Positions 35,201 through 42,598 of a stretch of DNA of 64,000 nucleotides are shown here, piece after piece. Both the position numbers and the translations under genes were made by a program. Below the pieces are notes generated by a model. The model ran no database searches. It was not told where the DNA came from and was given only the letters and a program-made list of their open reading frames with translations. How positions within the stretch are numbered: the first letter of the stretch is position 1; each line of letters begins with the position of its first letter. This DNA comes from Desulfomicrobium macestii (GTDB lineage: Bacteria > Desulfobacterota > Desulfovibrionia > Desulfovibrionales > Desulfomicrobiaceae). The DNA is taken from NCBI RefSeq assembly GCF_014873765.1, contig NZ_JADBGG010000015.1:40697-104696 (forward strand), in the 5' to 3' direction.

Positions 35201-35984
35201 CGACCAGCGAGTTGTCGAAAATGGCCTGCAACTCATGGTAGGCGTTGTTCAGGTCTTCCGTGCGCGCGTCGACCTTCTCTTCAAGGCTCTTGTAGAGTTC
35301 CTTGAGGCTGTGGCTCATGATGTTGAAACCGTGGGCCAGAACCCCGAGTTCATCCCGGCGCTGATCCAGGTTCGTGGTCACGAACTCGCCGCGCGACAGG
35401 CTCTGGGTGAGAACGGAGAGATTGACGACCGGCAGAATGTGCAGGCGGTTCAGGAAGACGTACAGAAAAAGCGCGATCAGGCCGAGCACCACGGCAAAAG
35501 CGGCCACGAGGCGAATGGTGGTCGCCTGGACCTCCTGCCGCGCCTTGTCGATGAACATGCCCAGCTTGACCTGGCCGATACTTTTTCCTCCCGTGAGGAT
35601 GTCGCGGGTGACCACGCTCACGTCCCGGGCGCTGTAGGCGCTCATGAGGTCGTCCCTGGTCAGCCCGACCCGGACCTCGCCCTTGAGAAAGGATTTTCCG
35701 ACCGGATCGACGATCTGGCAGTACGCGACAAGGGGGGAATACTCCGCCTTGATGGCCAGCTCCTCCAGCAGATAGATGCTTTCCCGCTGGATGGCGGGCA
35801 CGCTTGCCTGGGCGACCATCTCCGCCTGCTCCATGCCCTGCCTGCGGATGTCGTTTATGAGAAAGTCGAGCTGCGTGACATAGATGAAATACCCCAGTGC
35901 AAAAAAGCATATGGCCAGAATGAACTGAATCCCAAGATGTATCTTGAACTGGAGCAGATTAAAAAATGATTTTTTTCTTTCCAT
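32205..35984 (-). CDS. Hybrid histidine kinase with three Hpt-like domains
   Basis: The 1259-residue protein reads: TM helix (about 17-38), periplasmic domain (40-155), TM (158-178), HAMP (180-240), PAS (250-365), HisKA with H401 (MSHEIRTPMN), HATPase (N517, DTGIGI, GGTGLGLAI), a receiver-like domain (637-755, D690), a canonical receiver (775-890, D779/D780, D823, K878), and three repeats with GHSLKG, GHSHKG and GHSQKG (H963, H1080, H1205). The three Hpt copies are about 120 residues apart. Its stop overlaps the downstream regulator. It probably passes phosphate from H401 through D823 to the Hpt set and on to the neighbouring receivers. Confidence 0.93.
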   Translation of the reverse strand: MERKKSFFNLLQFKIHLGIQFILAICFFALGYFIYVTQLDFLINDIRRQGMEQAEMVAQASVPAIQRESIYLLEELAIKAEYSPLVAYCQIVDPVGKSFLKGEVRVGLTRDDLMSAYSARDVSVVTRDILTGGKSIGQVKLGMFIDKARQEVQATTIRLVAAFAVVLGLIALFLYVFLNRLHILPVVNLSVLTQSLSRGEFVTTNLDQRRDELGVLAHGFNIMSHSLKELYKSLEEKVDARTEDLNNAYHELQAIFDNSLVGISVLSSDHKVIRANRRFANIFGYSVVEMPLVSPEKLHVSGRNFDEFNEKFFNRLAEREITQLEYQFRRKDGSVFWSQVSAKAIDPQDLSRGVIFVIEDISDRKKASELLRQHAEDLRVAKDQADKATRSKSEFLARMSHEIRTPMNAILGMAEMLQETSLNEDQLEYVKTFSSAGELLLGIINDILDFSKIEVGQIKLESIPFNLRELVDDVNKLFVYRAEEKSLKLEKKVSEGLAQRYIGDPTRIRQIVINLVGNALKFTSVGGVTMSVSESVMDDGAPCCLFAVKDTGIGIPKSKLNTVFESFAQADSSTTREFGGTGLGLAISKKLVELMGGRIWVESESGQGTTFFFKVPLAPDQEVRQPEFRLKIPADTHLLIIEDQPEGRGSISSLVRGWGLVPVSCPSAAKAIDALNAHKKDFAFQAILIDSMVDNVPGIEIAHLLIGQGIPVANLVLAVQAAEDLARLPKATDFGPLSYILKSERDVVLHDKIYEVVSESQRRRMTDLHDKGWKVLLVDDVEANRRVVELFLKSSNVSIVHAENGKIAVEKFTEEHFDLVLMDMEMPVMDGLEATRRIRAWEQEKREYKTPIIALTAHAFQEHRQKTMDAGCTEFLAKPIKKQALINIIDLFAGQRESLIAQPEPLLVTEITPIHDEQDSPVQIDPELQDLRPLFLRTVRDFQAQLADAITTQDFGTMQRCGHSLKGLGSTYAVDAISQAGKIIESAAKSRQAAVVVEAVNHLSVFMNTGTTQKIQAGEASGEVTGDDLPAPVDGRYVVHVAPEMSELIPFLMDAMQKDLELMGKALAQKDFPTMRRFGHSHKGFGSTYGFEYISIIGRKIQTAAEARDAEQLADLLLALGNYLERVDIVYEIKADLIEDEIEEPVPAASVPEEIAEDVQDYTVEVDAELYELVPLFMDTMHSNVAEMQEALPEKNFDVICRHGHSQKGLGSTYGFDYLSHIGYKIETAGMQKNADEVQKLLKEMIKYLENVHIVERKG

Positions 35985-36053
35985 ATCCTACTCGTGCTGT
36001 AGCCGCCGACGGCAAGGCAAAGGTTTCATGAGATTTCGTCCGCCAGGAGAACA

Positions 36054-36473
36054 TCAGGGCAAGGCCAGCACAGCCTGCACGGCATCGAGCAGGTCTTCAC
36101 GCTTGATGGGTTTGCTCAAGCACTGTTTCGCGCCCATAAGCCGCGCCCACTTCAAATAATCCGTGGCGCCGCCCCTGCCTCCGGCGGACATGGCGATAAT
36201 GCGAATCCGGCTGTTTTCCTTACGCAATTCGCGGATGATCTGAATTCCTTCCTTGTCCGGCATGATGAGATCGGTGATGACCAGATCAAAATCCTGGGAC
36301 CGGTACAATTTGAGCCCTTCCTCGCCATCTCCCGCCTGAACGACATTGTAGCCGGCGGAAATAAGGATCTTGGCCAGGGCCAGACACATGAGCTTGTCGT
36401 CATCGATGACAAGAATATTCTGCATGACCGGCTCTTGTCCGGAATCGAAGCCATGGGCATTTGGTTGCGTCAT
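36054..36473 (-). CDS. Response regulator (receiver domain)
   Basis: The 139-residue protein has a receiver domain (about 18-137): ILVIDDDKLMCLAL, LVITDLIMPDKEGIQII (Asp acceptor), MSAGGRGG and SKPIKREDLL (Lys). No output domain is present. ATG 36473 overlaps the TGA of the PstS-like/OmpA fusion gene (ATGA), which favours this start over ATG 36482. It lies between the fusion gene and the hybrid kinase, so it may be a phosphorelay intermediate. Confidence 0.9.
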   Translation of the reverse strand: MTQPNAHGFDSGQEPVMQNILVIDDDKLMCLALAKILISAGYNVVQAGDGEEGLKLYRSQDFDLVITDLIMPDKEGIQIIRELRKENSRIRIIAMSAGGRGGATDYLKWARLMGAKQCLSKPIKREDLLDAVQAVLALP

Positions 36474-38227
36474 TTGATCCATATCTCCACACGTCGATTT
36501 TTTTCTCTTCCGGCGCGGATGTCATTGCGGTCTACCGCGCCCTCTTCGCCGGCGGCCAGGACAACGATATCCTGCAACCTCCTTTTGCCCAGTGCCTCGG
36601 CGACGGCTTCCGCCCGCTTGCGCGAAACCGCCAGATTGGAGGCATAGGCCCCCACCGAGTCCGAATAGCCAACCAGGACAATCGTCTTGCCCGAATTCTT
36701 CGGCTCCTTCATCATGGCCACGATTCGGGCCAAATCCCTGCCACCCTGTTCATCCAACTCCAGATTTCCGGATTCAAAGCGGAAAACAAACGGCAGTTTC
36801 TGCGCCCCGTACACACCGTCGAGGTAGTCCTGCAGAACAGTCCTGCGGGCGCTCTCGGGCACCGCCTCACCGTCAAACTGCACCAATGGCGGAAGCGATT
36901 TCAAAGGGGGGGCTTTCAAAACGGGCGGAGGCTCCGTTGCCGGCAACTGCGCAAAAGAGGATTGCGAACCGTCAAGCGGGGTGTCCCGATCCGCTGAGGA
37001 TGCGTCCCCTACGACCTCGCTGTTCCTCACGAATCCGAATTTCTTGACCACTTCCTGGCCGACGGGGCCCAGGGCAACGCGAATGAAGTCGCGGGCGTAG
37101 ACGTTGTCCGTCGTGGCCCGAAGATAGAGATACAAGTTCCGGCCGGCCGGATAGACAAGCTTGCGGATGGAATCGGGCGTGGGTGCGACCGCGTCGGAAT
37201 CCGCACCCGGCTTGAGGGGCATCTCGCGGCACTGGTTGGCCATCGTGATGCTGCTGAACCCGATCGCCCAGGGATCCTGGGAGACAAGCTCGGGCAACAT
37301 TTCATGGATGTCGACGACGCGGGCCGAGGTAACAAAATCTTTCCCATTCAGAAAAAAGTCTTTGACGAAACGGCGTGTCGCAAAATTCTCCCGCAGGACA
37401 AAGACCTTGATCGGTGCCGAAGGGCCGCCCACCTGCTCCCAATTTGAGATCTCGCCGGAAAAAATGCCGCCTACCTGCTCAATGGTCAGGGACGGGACGG
37501 GATTGTCCTTGTGCACGAGCACCGCCACGGCATCCATGCCCAGCCTGTGTTCGCTCTGCGCCGTGATGACCCCTTCGCCGAAAATCTTGGCGTCCACGGC
37601 GGAGAGTTTGTGCACTGCCATGGCGATGTCGCAGTCTCCAGCCTTGAGGGCGGAGAACCCTGCGGCCGTTCCCTGGCCGCTTATTTCGATGGCGCGAATT
37701 TCCCGGGCCGCGTAAAAAATTCCTTCCACGGTCATTTCATCGGCGCTTTTGCCGGGAATCCTGCGCACTTCATTGGCACCGATATTCGTCAAATAAAATT
37801 CGGCCAGCTCCGGCACAAGACGGCTTGCAAGCGTGCTTGCTCCCGACAACTCGAGGATGGTCTGCGTGGAATACTGGACAGGCTTGTAAACACCCTCGAC
37901 CCTGGCTCCGGTTTCGTCTTTTTTGAGCACAACGGGCGGGGGAGTCTCCCAGCCGGGAATCGGCTTGAACTCGACTCGATAAAGGTTGCCGGCCTCGTGA
38001 AGATCACCGGCCCCATGCCACTGGCTCAACAGTCTCCACTGCCCTCCTCCGACGGCAGCCTCCTGCGGAAAAATGGACACGTGCGCGACCGGATTGACGG
38101 ACCCAAATGAAAACAGGTCCGGCCTGAGAAAAAAAGTAACCGCCGCACCCATGACGGCGAGAGCCAGCACTGCCAGAAAGAAACCAAAAATTTTTCCAGA
38201 CGATCCAGATCCGTCCATGTCAGCCAT
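36470..38227 (-). CDS. Membrane-anchored PstS-like binding domain fused to OmpA-like domain
   Basis: The 585-residue protein has an N-terminal membrane helix (about 12-33, FFLAVLALAVMGAAVTFFL), a linker, and a PstS-like phosphate-binding fold (about 120-410): LELSGASTLASRLVPELA, then SGQGTAAGFSALKAGDCDIAMA and GIFSGEISNWEQVGG. A Pro-rich linker is followed by a C-terminal OmpA/MotB peptidoglycan-binding domain (about 470-585, VGYSDSVGAYASNLAVSRKRA, NRRVEIWI). It would tether a solute-binding fold to the wall. Overlap with a receiver gene suggests a sensory role; the ligand is unproven. Confidence 0.88.
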   Translation of the reverse strand: MADMDGSGSSGKIFGFFLAVLALAVMGAAVTFFLRPDLFSFGSVNPVAHVSIFPQEAAVGGGQWRLLSQWHGAGDLHEAGNLYRVEFKPIPGWETPPPVVLKKDETGARVEGVYKPVQYSTQTILELSGASTLASRLVPELAEFYLTNIGANEVRRIPGKSADEMTVEGIFYAAREIRAIEISGQGTAAGFSALKAGDCDIAMAVHKLSAVDAKIFGEGVITAQSEHRLGMDAVAVLVHKDNPVPSLTIEQVGGIFSGEISNWEQVGGPSAPIKVFVLRENFATRRFVKDFFLNGKDFVTSARVVDIHEMLPELVSQDPWAIGFSSITMANQCREMPLKPGADSDAVAPTPDSIRKLVYPAGRNLYLYLRATTDNVYARDFIRVALGPVGQEVVKKFGFVRNSEVVGDASSADRDTPLDGSQSSFAQLPATEPPPVLKAPPLKSLPPLVQFDGEAVPESARRTVLQDYLDGVYGAQKLPFVFRFESGNLELDEQGGRDLARIVAMMKEPKNSGKTIVLVGYSDSVGAYASNLAVSRKRAEAVAEALGKRRLQDIVVLAAGEEGAVDRNDIRAGREKNRRVEIWIK

Positions 38228-38264
38228 ATATACCGCTCCTCTTCGCCATCATCGTGATTTGAAA

Positions 38265-38756
38265 CTATTTGGGAAGAATGTATTTTCCGAGAGCCTTGTC
38301 AAAACCACTTTCATCCTGAAAAAGAGCTCCGACTTTTGATCCTCTTATGGATTCTATCGATATCTTTTTCTCCATTCTTGAGCGCTCATCATCATCCAGA
38401 ATAAATCTCAATACAAAAATAGATCCGACATCAAAATTAAATTTATTGTATTCGAAACCAATTCCAGTCAGAGATATGTCAGTTATTATAACATCACCTA
38501 CAGGATCAATAGATCTTATAGAGTCAAATAGAAGCCCATGTATATATGTTTCTTTTCTGTAATATTTCCTAAAATTGAAAGAAACCTTGAATTTATACGA
38601 ACATCTTCGACACGTTGCGTTCACATTCCAATGATAAACATCTTTAATTCTCTCAACTGCAACGTCTTTCTCCAACTTGCATTGTGGGCAGGCAAAAGAC
38701 ACCACCATTTTGTTATGCACGAAAACTTCAACATCTGATATTTTGTCGTCGCTCAT
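38265..38756 (-). CDS. PilZ-domain protein with N-terminal zinc knuckle
   Basis: The 163-residue protein has a Cys4 knuckle (C23-P-Q-C26 and C49-R-R-C52) followed by a PilZ domain with RKYYR (63-67, RxxxR) and DISLTG (93-98, DxSxxG), the c-di-GMP-binding motifs. It is AT-rich compared with its neighbours, with AAA/ATA-rich codons, a sign of different origin. It sits 37 nt upstream of the PstS-like/OmpA gene on the same strand, so it may feed c-di-GMP signals into the same locus. Confidence 0.85.
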   Translation of the reverse strand: MSDDKISDVEVFVHNKMVVSFACPQCKLEKDVAVERIKDVYHWNVNATCRRCSYKFKVSFNFRKYYRKETYIHGLLFDSIRSIDPVGDVIITDISLTGIGFEYNKFNFDVGSIFVLRFILDDDERSRMEKKISIESIRGSKVGALFQDESGFDKALGKYILPK

Positions 38757-39447
38757 ATATTTTTCTTCATGTTAAAATTAAGATGCCGAAAATACGTCGT
38801 AAAATGCAGCTCTTTAAAAAAAGAATCTTCATGACCCAAGGCCCGAAAAATCACATAAAAAAACAGCACACCGGAACCCGGACTGTTTGTGCGAAATGAC
38901 ACGCGCAGCCGCTCGTTTCAAGCTAAAAATCACATTGTGAACAACTGGCGAAGCAAATATCTGTTCACGAAAAAAACGACCCGAAACCGCATGCCTCTCT
39001 TCAAGGACAAAGACCGCGAAAAGCGCTTCGGAATTCGGCCTCTCGCAAAGAAACGAAGCGGAACTGCCACGAAAATTGTAGCCGCAATGAATGCGACACC
39101 GGAAACACAAGATTCGGAAGTCAAAAAAATCGTTGAAATCTGTTGAATATCATTACAAATTCGAGTCGATAATGCAATCCATATAATCAGATTATCTCTT
39201 TCCCTGCACGGACTGCAAGGACCTCTTTTGCGCCATGGATTAAAATGCAATGCACGCGCAAAATGTACCAAAACCCCAATTGACAGCACAGTGCAACTGA
39301 ACAAGGGTCATGTTGCATGTCATGCACCGCGTATCAGGGCAGCCGAAAGACGAAACGAACCCGTCTTGCCCGCCAAGGGCGGCCACTCGTCTTGAATGCG
39401 TGCAAGACAAACAATTTCAAAGGGCTGCCCCAAAGGAAAGACTCCGC
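38757..39447. other. 691-bp AT-rich region without a convincing gene
   Basis: Small frames exist on both strands (for example 38889-39146 plus and 38930-39304 minus), but they overlap each other, lack ribosome sites and show no motif. The AT-rich character continues from the PilZ gene and ends near 39300, where GC-rich coding resumes. It probably contains promoters of pilZ (minus) and the photolyase (plus). Confidence 0.5.
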
Positions 39448-40806
39448 ATGAATCCACGCCGCGTACACATCCTCAAAGACGTGCCTGCAACCCGGGGGCC
39501 GGTGCTTTATTGGATGCACCGGGATTTTCGGGCCCGGGACAACTGGGGGCTGACCTACGCCCGCCTGCAGGCGCTAAGGACCGGACAACCCGTGGCCGTG
39601 ATCTTTTGTCTGGCTCCGGAATTTGCGGACGCGACAGCGGTGCATTTCAATTTTCTGCTCGATGGACTGACGCAAACGGTGCACGCCCTCCGGCAACAGA
39701 ACATCAGCTTTTTTGCCCTGACCGGAAGTCCCGGACTTGAAATCGCAAGTTTTGCCCGCAAGCACGGGGCCGGACTTATGGTCACGGATTTCGATCCGCT
39801 GCGCGTCAAGAGGCGATGGCATGAGGATCTGCTTTCGGCCTGCGAGCTACCCGTGCACGAGGTCGATTCGCGCAACATCGTGCCCGCACGCGTGGTTTCA
39901 GACCGGCGCGAGTTCATGGCGCGAACCATTCGTCCCAAGATCAAGCGCCTGCTGCTGGAATTCCTGGATGAATTTCCCGAGCTGCCCGCGCATCCGCATG
40001 ATTGGCCGACAGCACCGCCGGAGCCTGACTTTCCCGTGTTGCGGTCAAAAATCAGGAATGACGCCCCACGGCAGAATCTGCTTGTCGAGCCAGGGGAACA
40101 GGCCGGCCAGGCCGTACTCCACAATTTCCTGAAAAGCAGGCTGCCCTTGTATGCCAAGCGCAACGACCCCAACCAGGATGTCTGCTCCAACCTCTCCGCG
40201 TACCTGCATTTCGGCATGCTTTCCGCCCAACGCGCGGCGCTGGAAACCCAGTCCTGCGGGCTTGCCGGAGAGCACGTCGATTCATTCCTTGACGAACTCA
40301 TTGTCCGCCGCGAGCTTTCGGACAACTTCTGCCTGCATACCCAAAGCTACGACACCGAGGACGGCTTCCCCGCCTGGGCCAGGGAGAGCCTGCACAAGCA
40401 TCGCAACGATCCGCGCCCCGTCATTTACTCACCGGAGGAACTTGAAAAGGCAGGGACCCACGACCCGCTCTGGAACGCCGCCCAGACCCAGATGCTGCGC
40501 AGCGGCAAGATGCACGGCTACCTGCGCATGTACTGGGCCAAGAAAATCCTGGAGTGGTCCCCCTCGCCGGCCGAGGCCCTGCGCACGGCCATTCTGCTCA
40601 ATGACCGCTACAGCCTCGATGGCCGGGACAGCAACGGCTATACGGGCATTGCCTGGTCCATCGGAGGAGTGCATGACCGTGGCTGGACCGAACGTCCGAT
40701 TTTCGGCAAGATCAGATTCATGAACTACGCAGGCGCGCGCCGCAAATTCGACGTGGACCAATACGTAAGGACCTGGATCGCGCCCCAGGATGACGCATCA
40801 ATCTGA
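39448..40806 (+). CDS. Class II-type deoxyribodipyrimidine photolyase
   Basis: The 452-residue protein has an N-terminal Rossmann-like antenna domain (VLYWMHRDFRARDNWGL) and a C-terminal FAD domain with the class II signatures LDELIVRRELSDNFC, THDPLWNAAQTQML, SGKMHGYLRMYWAKKILEW and NGYTGIAWSIGGVHDRGWTERPIFGKIR. It repairs UV-induced cyclobutane pyrimidine dimers with light energy. GGAAAG precedes ATG 39448. An outer-membrane assembly gene follows after 16 nt, likely a spacing accident or loose operon. Confidence 0.93.
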   Translation: MNPRRVHILKDVPATRGPVLYWMHRDFRARDNWGLTYARLQALRTGQPVAVIFCLAPEFADATAVHFNFLLDGLTQTVHALRQQNISFFALTGSPGLEIASFARKHGAGLMVTDFDPLRVKRRWHEDLLSACELPVHEVDSRNIVPARVVSDRREFMARTIRPKIKRLLLEFLDEFPELPAHPHDWPTAPPEPDFPVLRSKIRNDAPRQNLLVEPGEQAGQAVLHNFLKSRLPLYAKRNDPNQDVCSNLSAYLHFGMLSAQRAALETQSCGLAGEHVDSFLDELIVRRELSDNFCLHTQSYDTEDGFPAWARESLHKHRNDPRPVIYSPEELEKAGTHDPLWNAAQTQMLRSGKMHGYLRMYWAKKILEWSPSPAEALRTAILLNDRYSLDGRDSNGYTGIAWSIGGVHDRGWTERPIFGKIRFMNYAGARRKFDVDQYVRTWIAPQDDASI

Positions 40807-40822
40807 CCCCCAGGAATCACGA

Positions 40823-42598
40823 ATGTCCTTTTTGCAGGCCCGAATTCTTCTCTTGCTGAGCCTGACCCTGCTGGCCTCCCCATTTTTTGCGACTTCGGGC
40901 GAATGCGCGCCCATCGAATACACGGTCGAAATTCCGGCCCTGCCAGGCGGCCTCACCCCCCTGCTCTCCTCCGTCTCGGACTGCGTGGACCTGCAGAACA
41001 ATCCTCCCGACACCCGGGGCCTGCTGCGCAAGCGTGTGGCCAACGACATCGACTCCTTCATGGACGCCCTGAAGGCCAAGGGATATTTCAAGGCTGAGGT
41101 CACGGGCGAATTGGACACCAACGTCACCCCGCATGTCGTGCGCTTCCAGATCGATCCCGGCCCGCGCTTTGTTTTCGAGAAGCCCCGGCTAGTCCTTGTC
41201 CCGGACGATTCCGCCCGCGAGCATCTGCGGGATGCCCTGCACAGGATCAAGGCGGGCGAGAAATATTCCTCCGGCACGATTCTGGATGTTGAAACGGCGC
41301 TTCTGGAACGCCTCAAGGAACACGGGTACCCCTCGCCCGTGGCCCGGGAAAAAAAAATCGTCGCTGACCATGCCACGGACAAAGTCGCTGTGAGCTTCAC
41401 CATCGACACCGGACCGGCCGCGTCATTCGGCTCCACAAGGATTCTGGGGCTTGAAGATGTCTCGGACAGGGTCGTCATCGCCGAACTGGCCTGGGAGGAA
41501 GGGAGCCCGTATGACCGGCGCAAGGTGGACAAGACCCGCGAGCAACTCATCCGCACCGGTCTTTTCCGGTCGGTACGCATCGACGCGGACCACCCGGAAG
41601 GATCGACGGCCGTGAACATGAATCTGATACTGCTCGAAGCCCCGCATCGGAGCGTGCGCGCGGGTCTTTGGTATTATTCCGATCTGGGGCTTGGCACCAA
41701 TGTAGGCTGGACGCACCGCAACATTTTCGGAGCCGGACAGGAATTGCGCCTCGATGCGGAAATCGCCGAAACCCTGCAAAGGGCCAAAACCGACCTGATC
41801 CTGCCCCGCATGTGGCATCCCCGTCAGAATCTCGGATTTTCGGCCCAGTACGAGCACGAACTCACCGACAGTTACGAAGCCACCAACCTTTCCCTCTCGG
41901 CTCTCGCGCGCCGGCCTTTTTCGGAACTGCAAGTCGGCTACGGCCTGGCCTATCGCCTGACCGAGGTGGACGACGAGGAACTGCGACGCTTCAATCTGAT
42001 CTCCGTCCCACTGATCGCCGAATTCACCAATGCCGACAATCTGCTGGATCCCACCAGCGGGCTGACCCTGGCCGCGCGCATGGAACCGTTCACCGACATC
42101 GGGCAGAGGGAAACATCCTTTGTACTTTGGAATCTTTCGGGGCGGCATTACCTGCCGCTGACCAAAAACAAATCCATCGTCCTGGCCACACGTGGACGTT
42201 ACAGCCTGCTGGCCGGAACCAACCGGGACAGCATCCCCGAAGACATGCTCCTGTACGCCGGTGGCGGGGGCTCGATACGCGGTTATGCTCATCAGTATGC
42301 AGGCGAACTCGACGAGGATGACGATCCCTTGGGCGGCGTGAGCGCCGTGGATTTTTCAGCGGAACTACGTTTTCGCATCAACCGGGAATACGGAGTCGCC
42401 CTTTTTGGAGACGGTGGCGGGGCCTTTTCCGGCCGCAACCCCTCGGACAGGGAGGATTATTTCTGGGGAGCCGGGGCCGGACTGCGCTATTACACACCCA
42501 TCGGGCCGATCAGGGCGGATGTGGCCGTGCCCCTTGACCGCAGGGACGGCGTGGACTCTCCATTCCAGATTTACATCAGCCTCGGGCAGGCCTTCTGA
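40823..42598 (+). CDS. tamA: TamA-like Omp85-family outer-membrane assembly protein
   Basis: The 591-residue protein has a signal peptide (ILLLLSLTLLASPFFATSGECA), POTRA-like domains (about 30-270), and a C-terminal 16-strand barrel with the Omp85 motif LYAGGGGSIRGY. The last residue is Phe (ISLGQAF), the usual outer-membrane insertion signal. Its stop overlaps the ATG of the following TamB gene (TGATG), so the pair is coupled. Together they move autotransporters or lipids across the envelope. Confidence 0.92.
   Translation: MSFLQARILLLLSLTLLASPFFATSGECAPIEYTVEIPALPGGLTPLLSSVSDCVDLQNNPPDTRGLLRKRVANDIDSFMDALKAKGYFKAEVTGELDTNVTPHVVRFQIDPGPRFVFEKPRLVLVPDDSAREHLRDALHRIKAGEKYSSGTILDVETALLERLKEHGYPSPVAREKKIVADHATDKVAVSFTIDTGPAASFGSTRILGLEDVSDRVVIAELAWEEGSPYDRRKVDKTREQLIRTGLFRSVRIDADHPEGSTAVNMNLILLEAPHRSVRAGLWYYSDLGLGTNVGWTHRNIFGAGQELRLDAEIAETLQRAKTDLILPRMWHPRQNLGFSAQYEHELTDSYEATNLSLSALARRPFSELQVGYGLAYRLTEVDDEELRRFNLISVPLIAEFTNADNLLDPTSGLTLAARMEPFTDIGQRETSFVLWNLSGRHYLPLTKNKSIVLATRGRYSLLAGTNRDSIPEDMLLYAGGGGSIRGYAHQYAGELDEDDDPLGGVSAVDFSAELRFRINREYGVALFGDGGGAFSGRNPSDREDYFWGAGAGLRYYTPIGPIRADVAVPLDRRDGVDSPFQIYISLGQAF

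Noticed and set aside
38889..39304. Overlapping small frames on both strands in the AT-rich gap
   Set aside because: They overlap each other, have no ribosome site and no recognisable motif.
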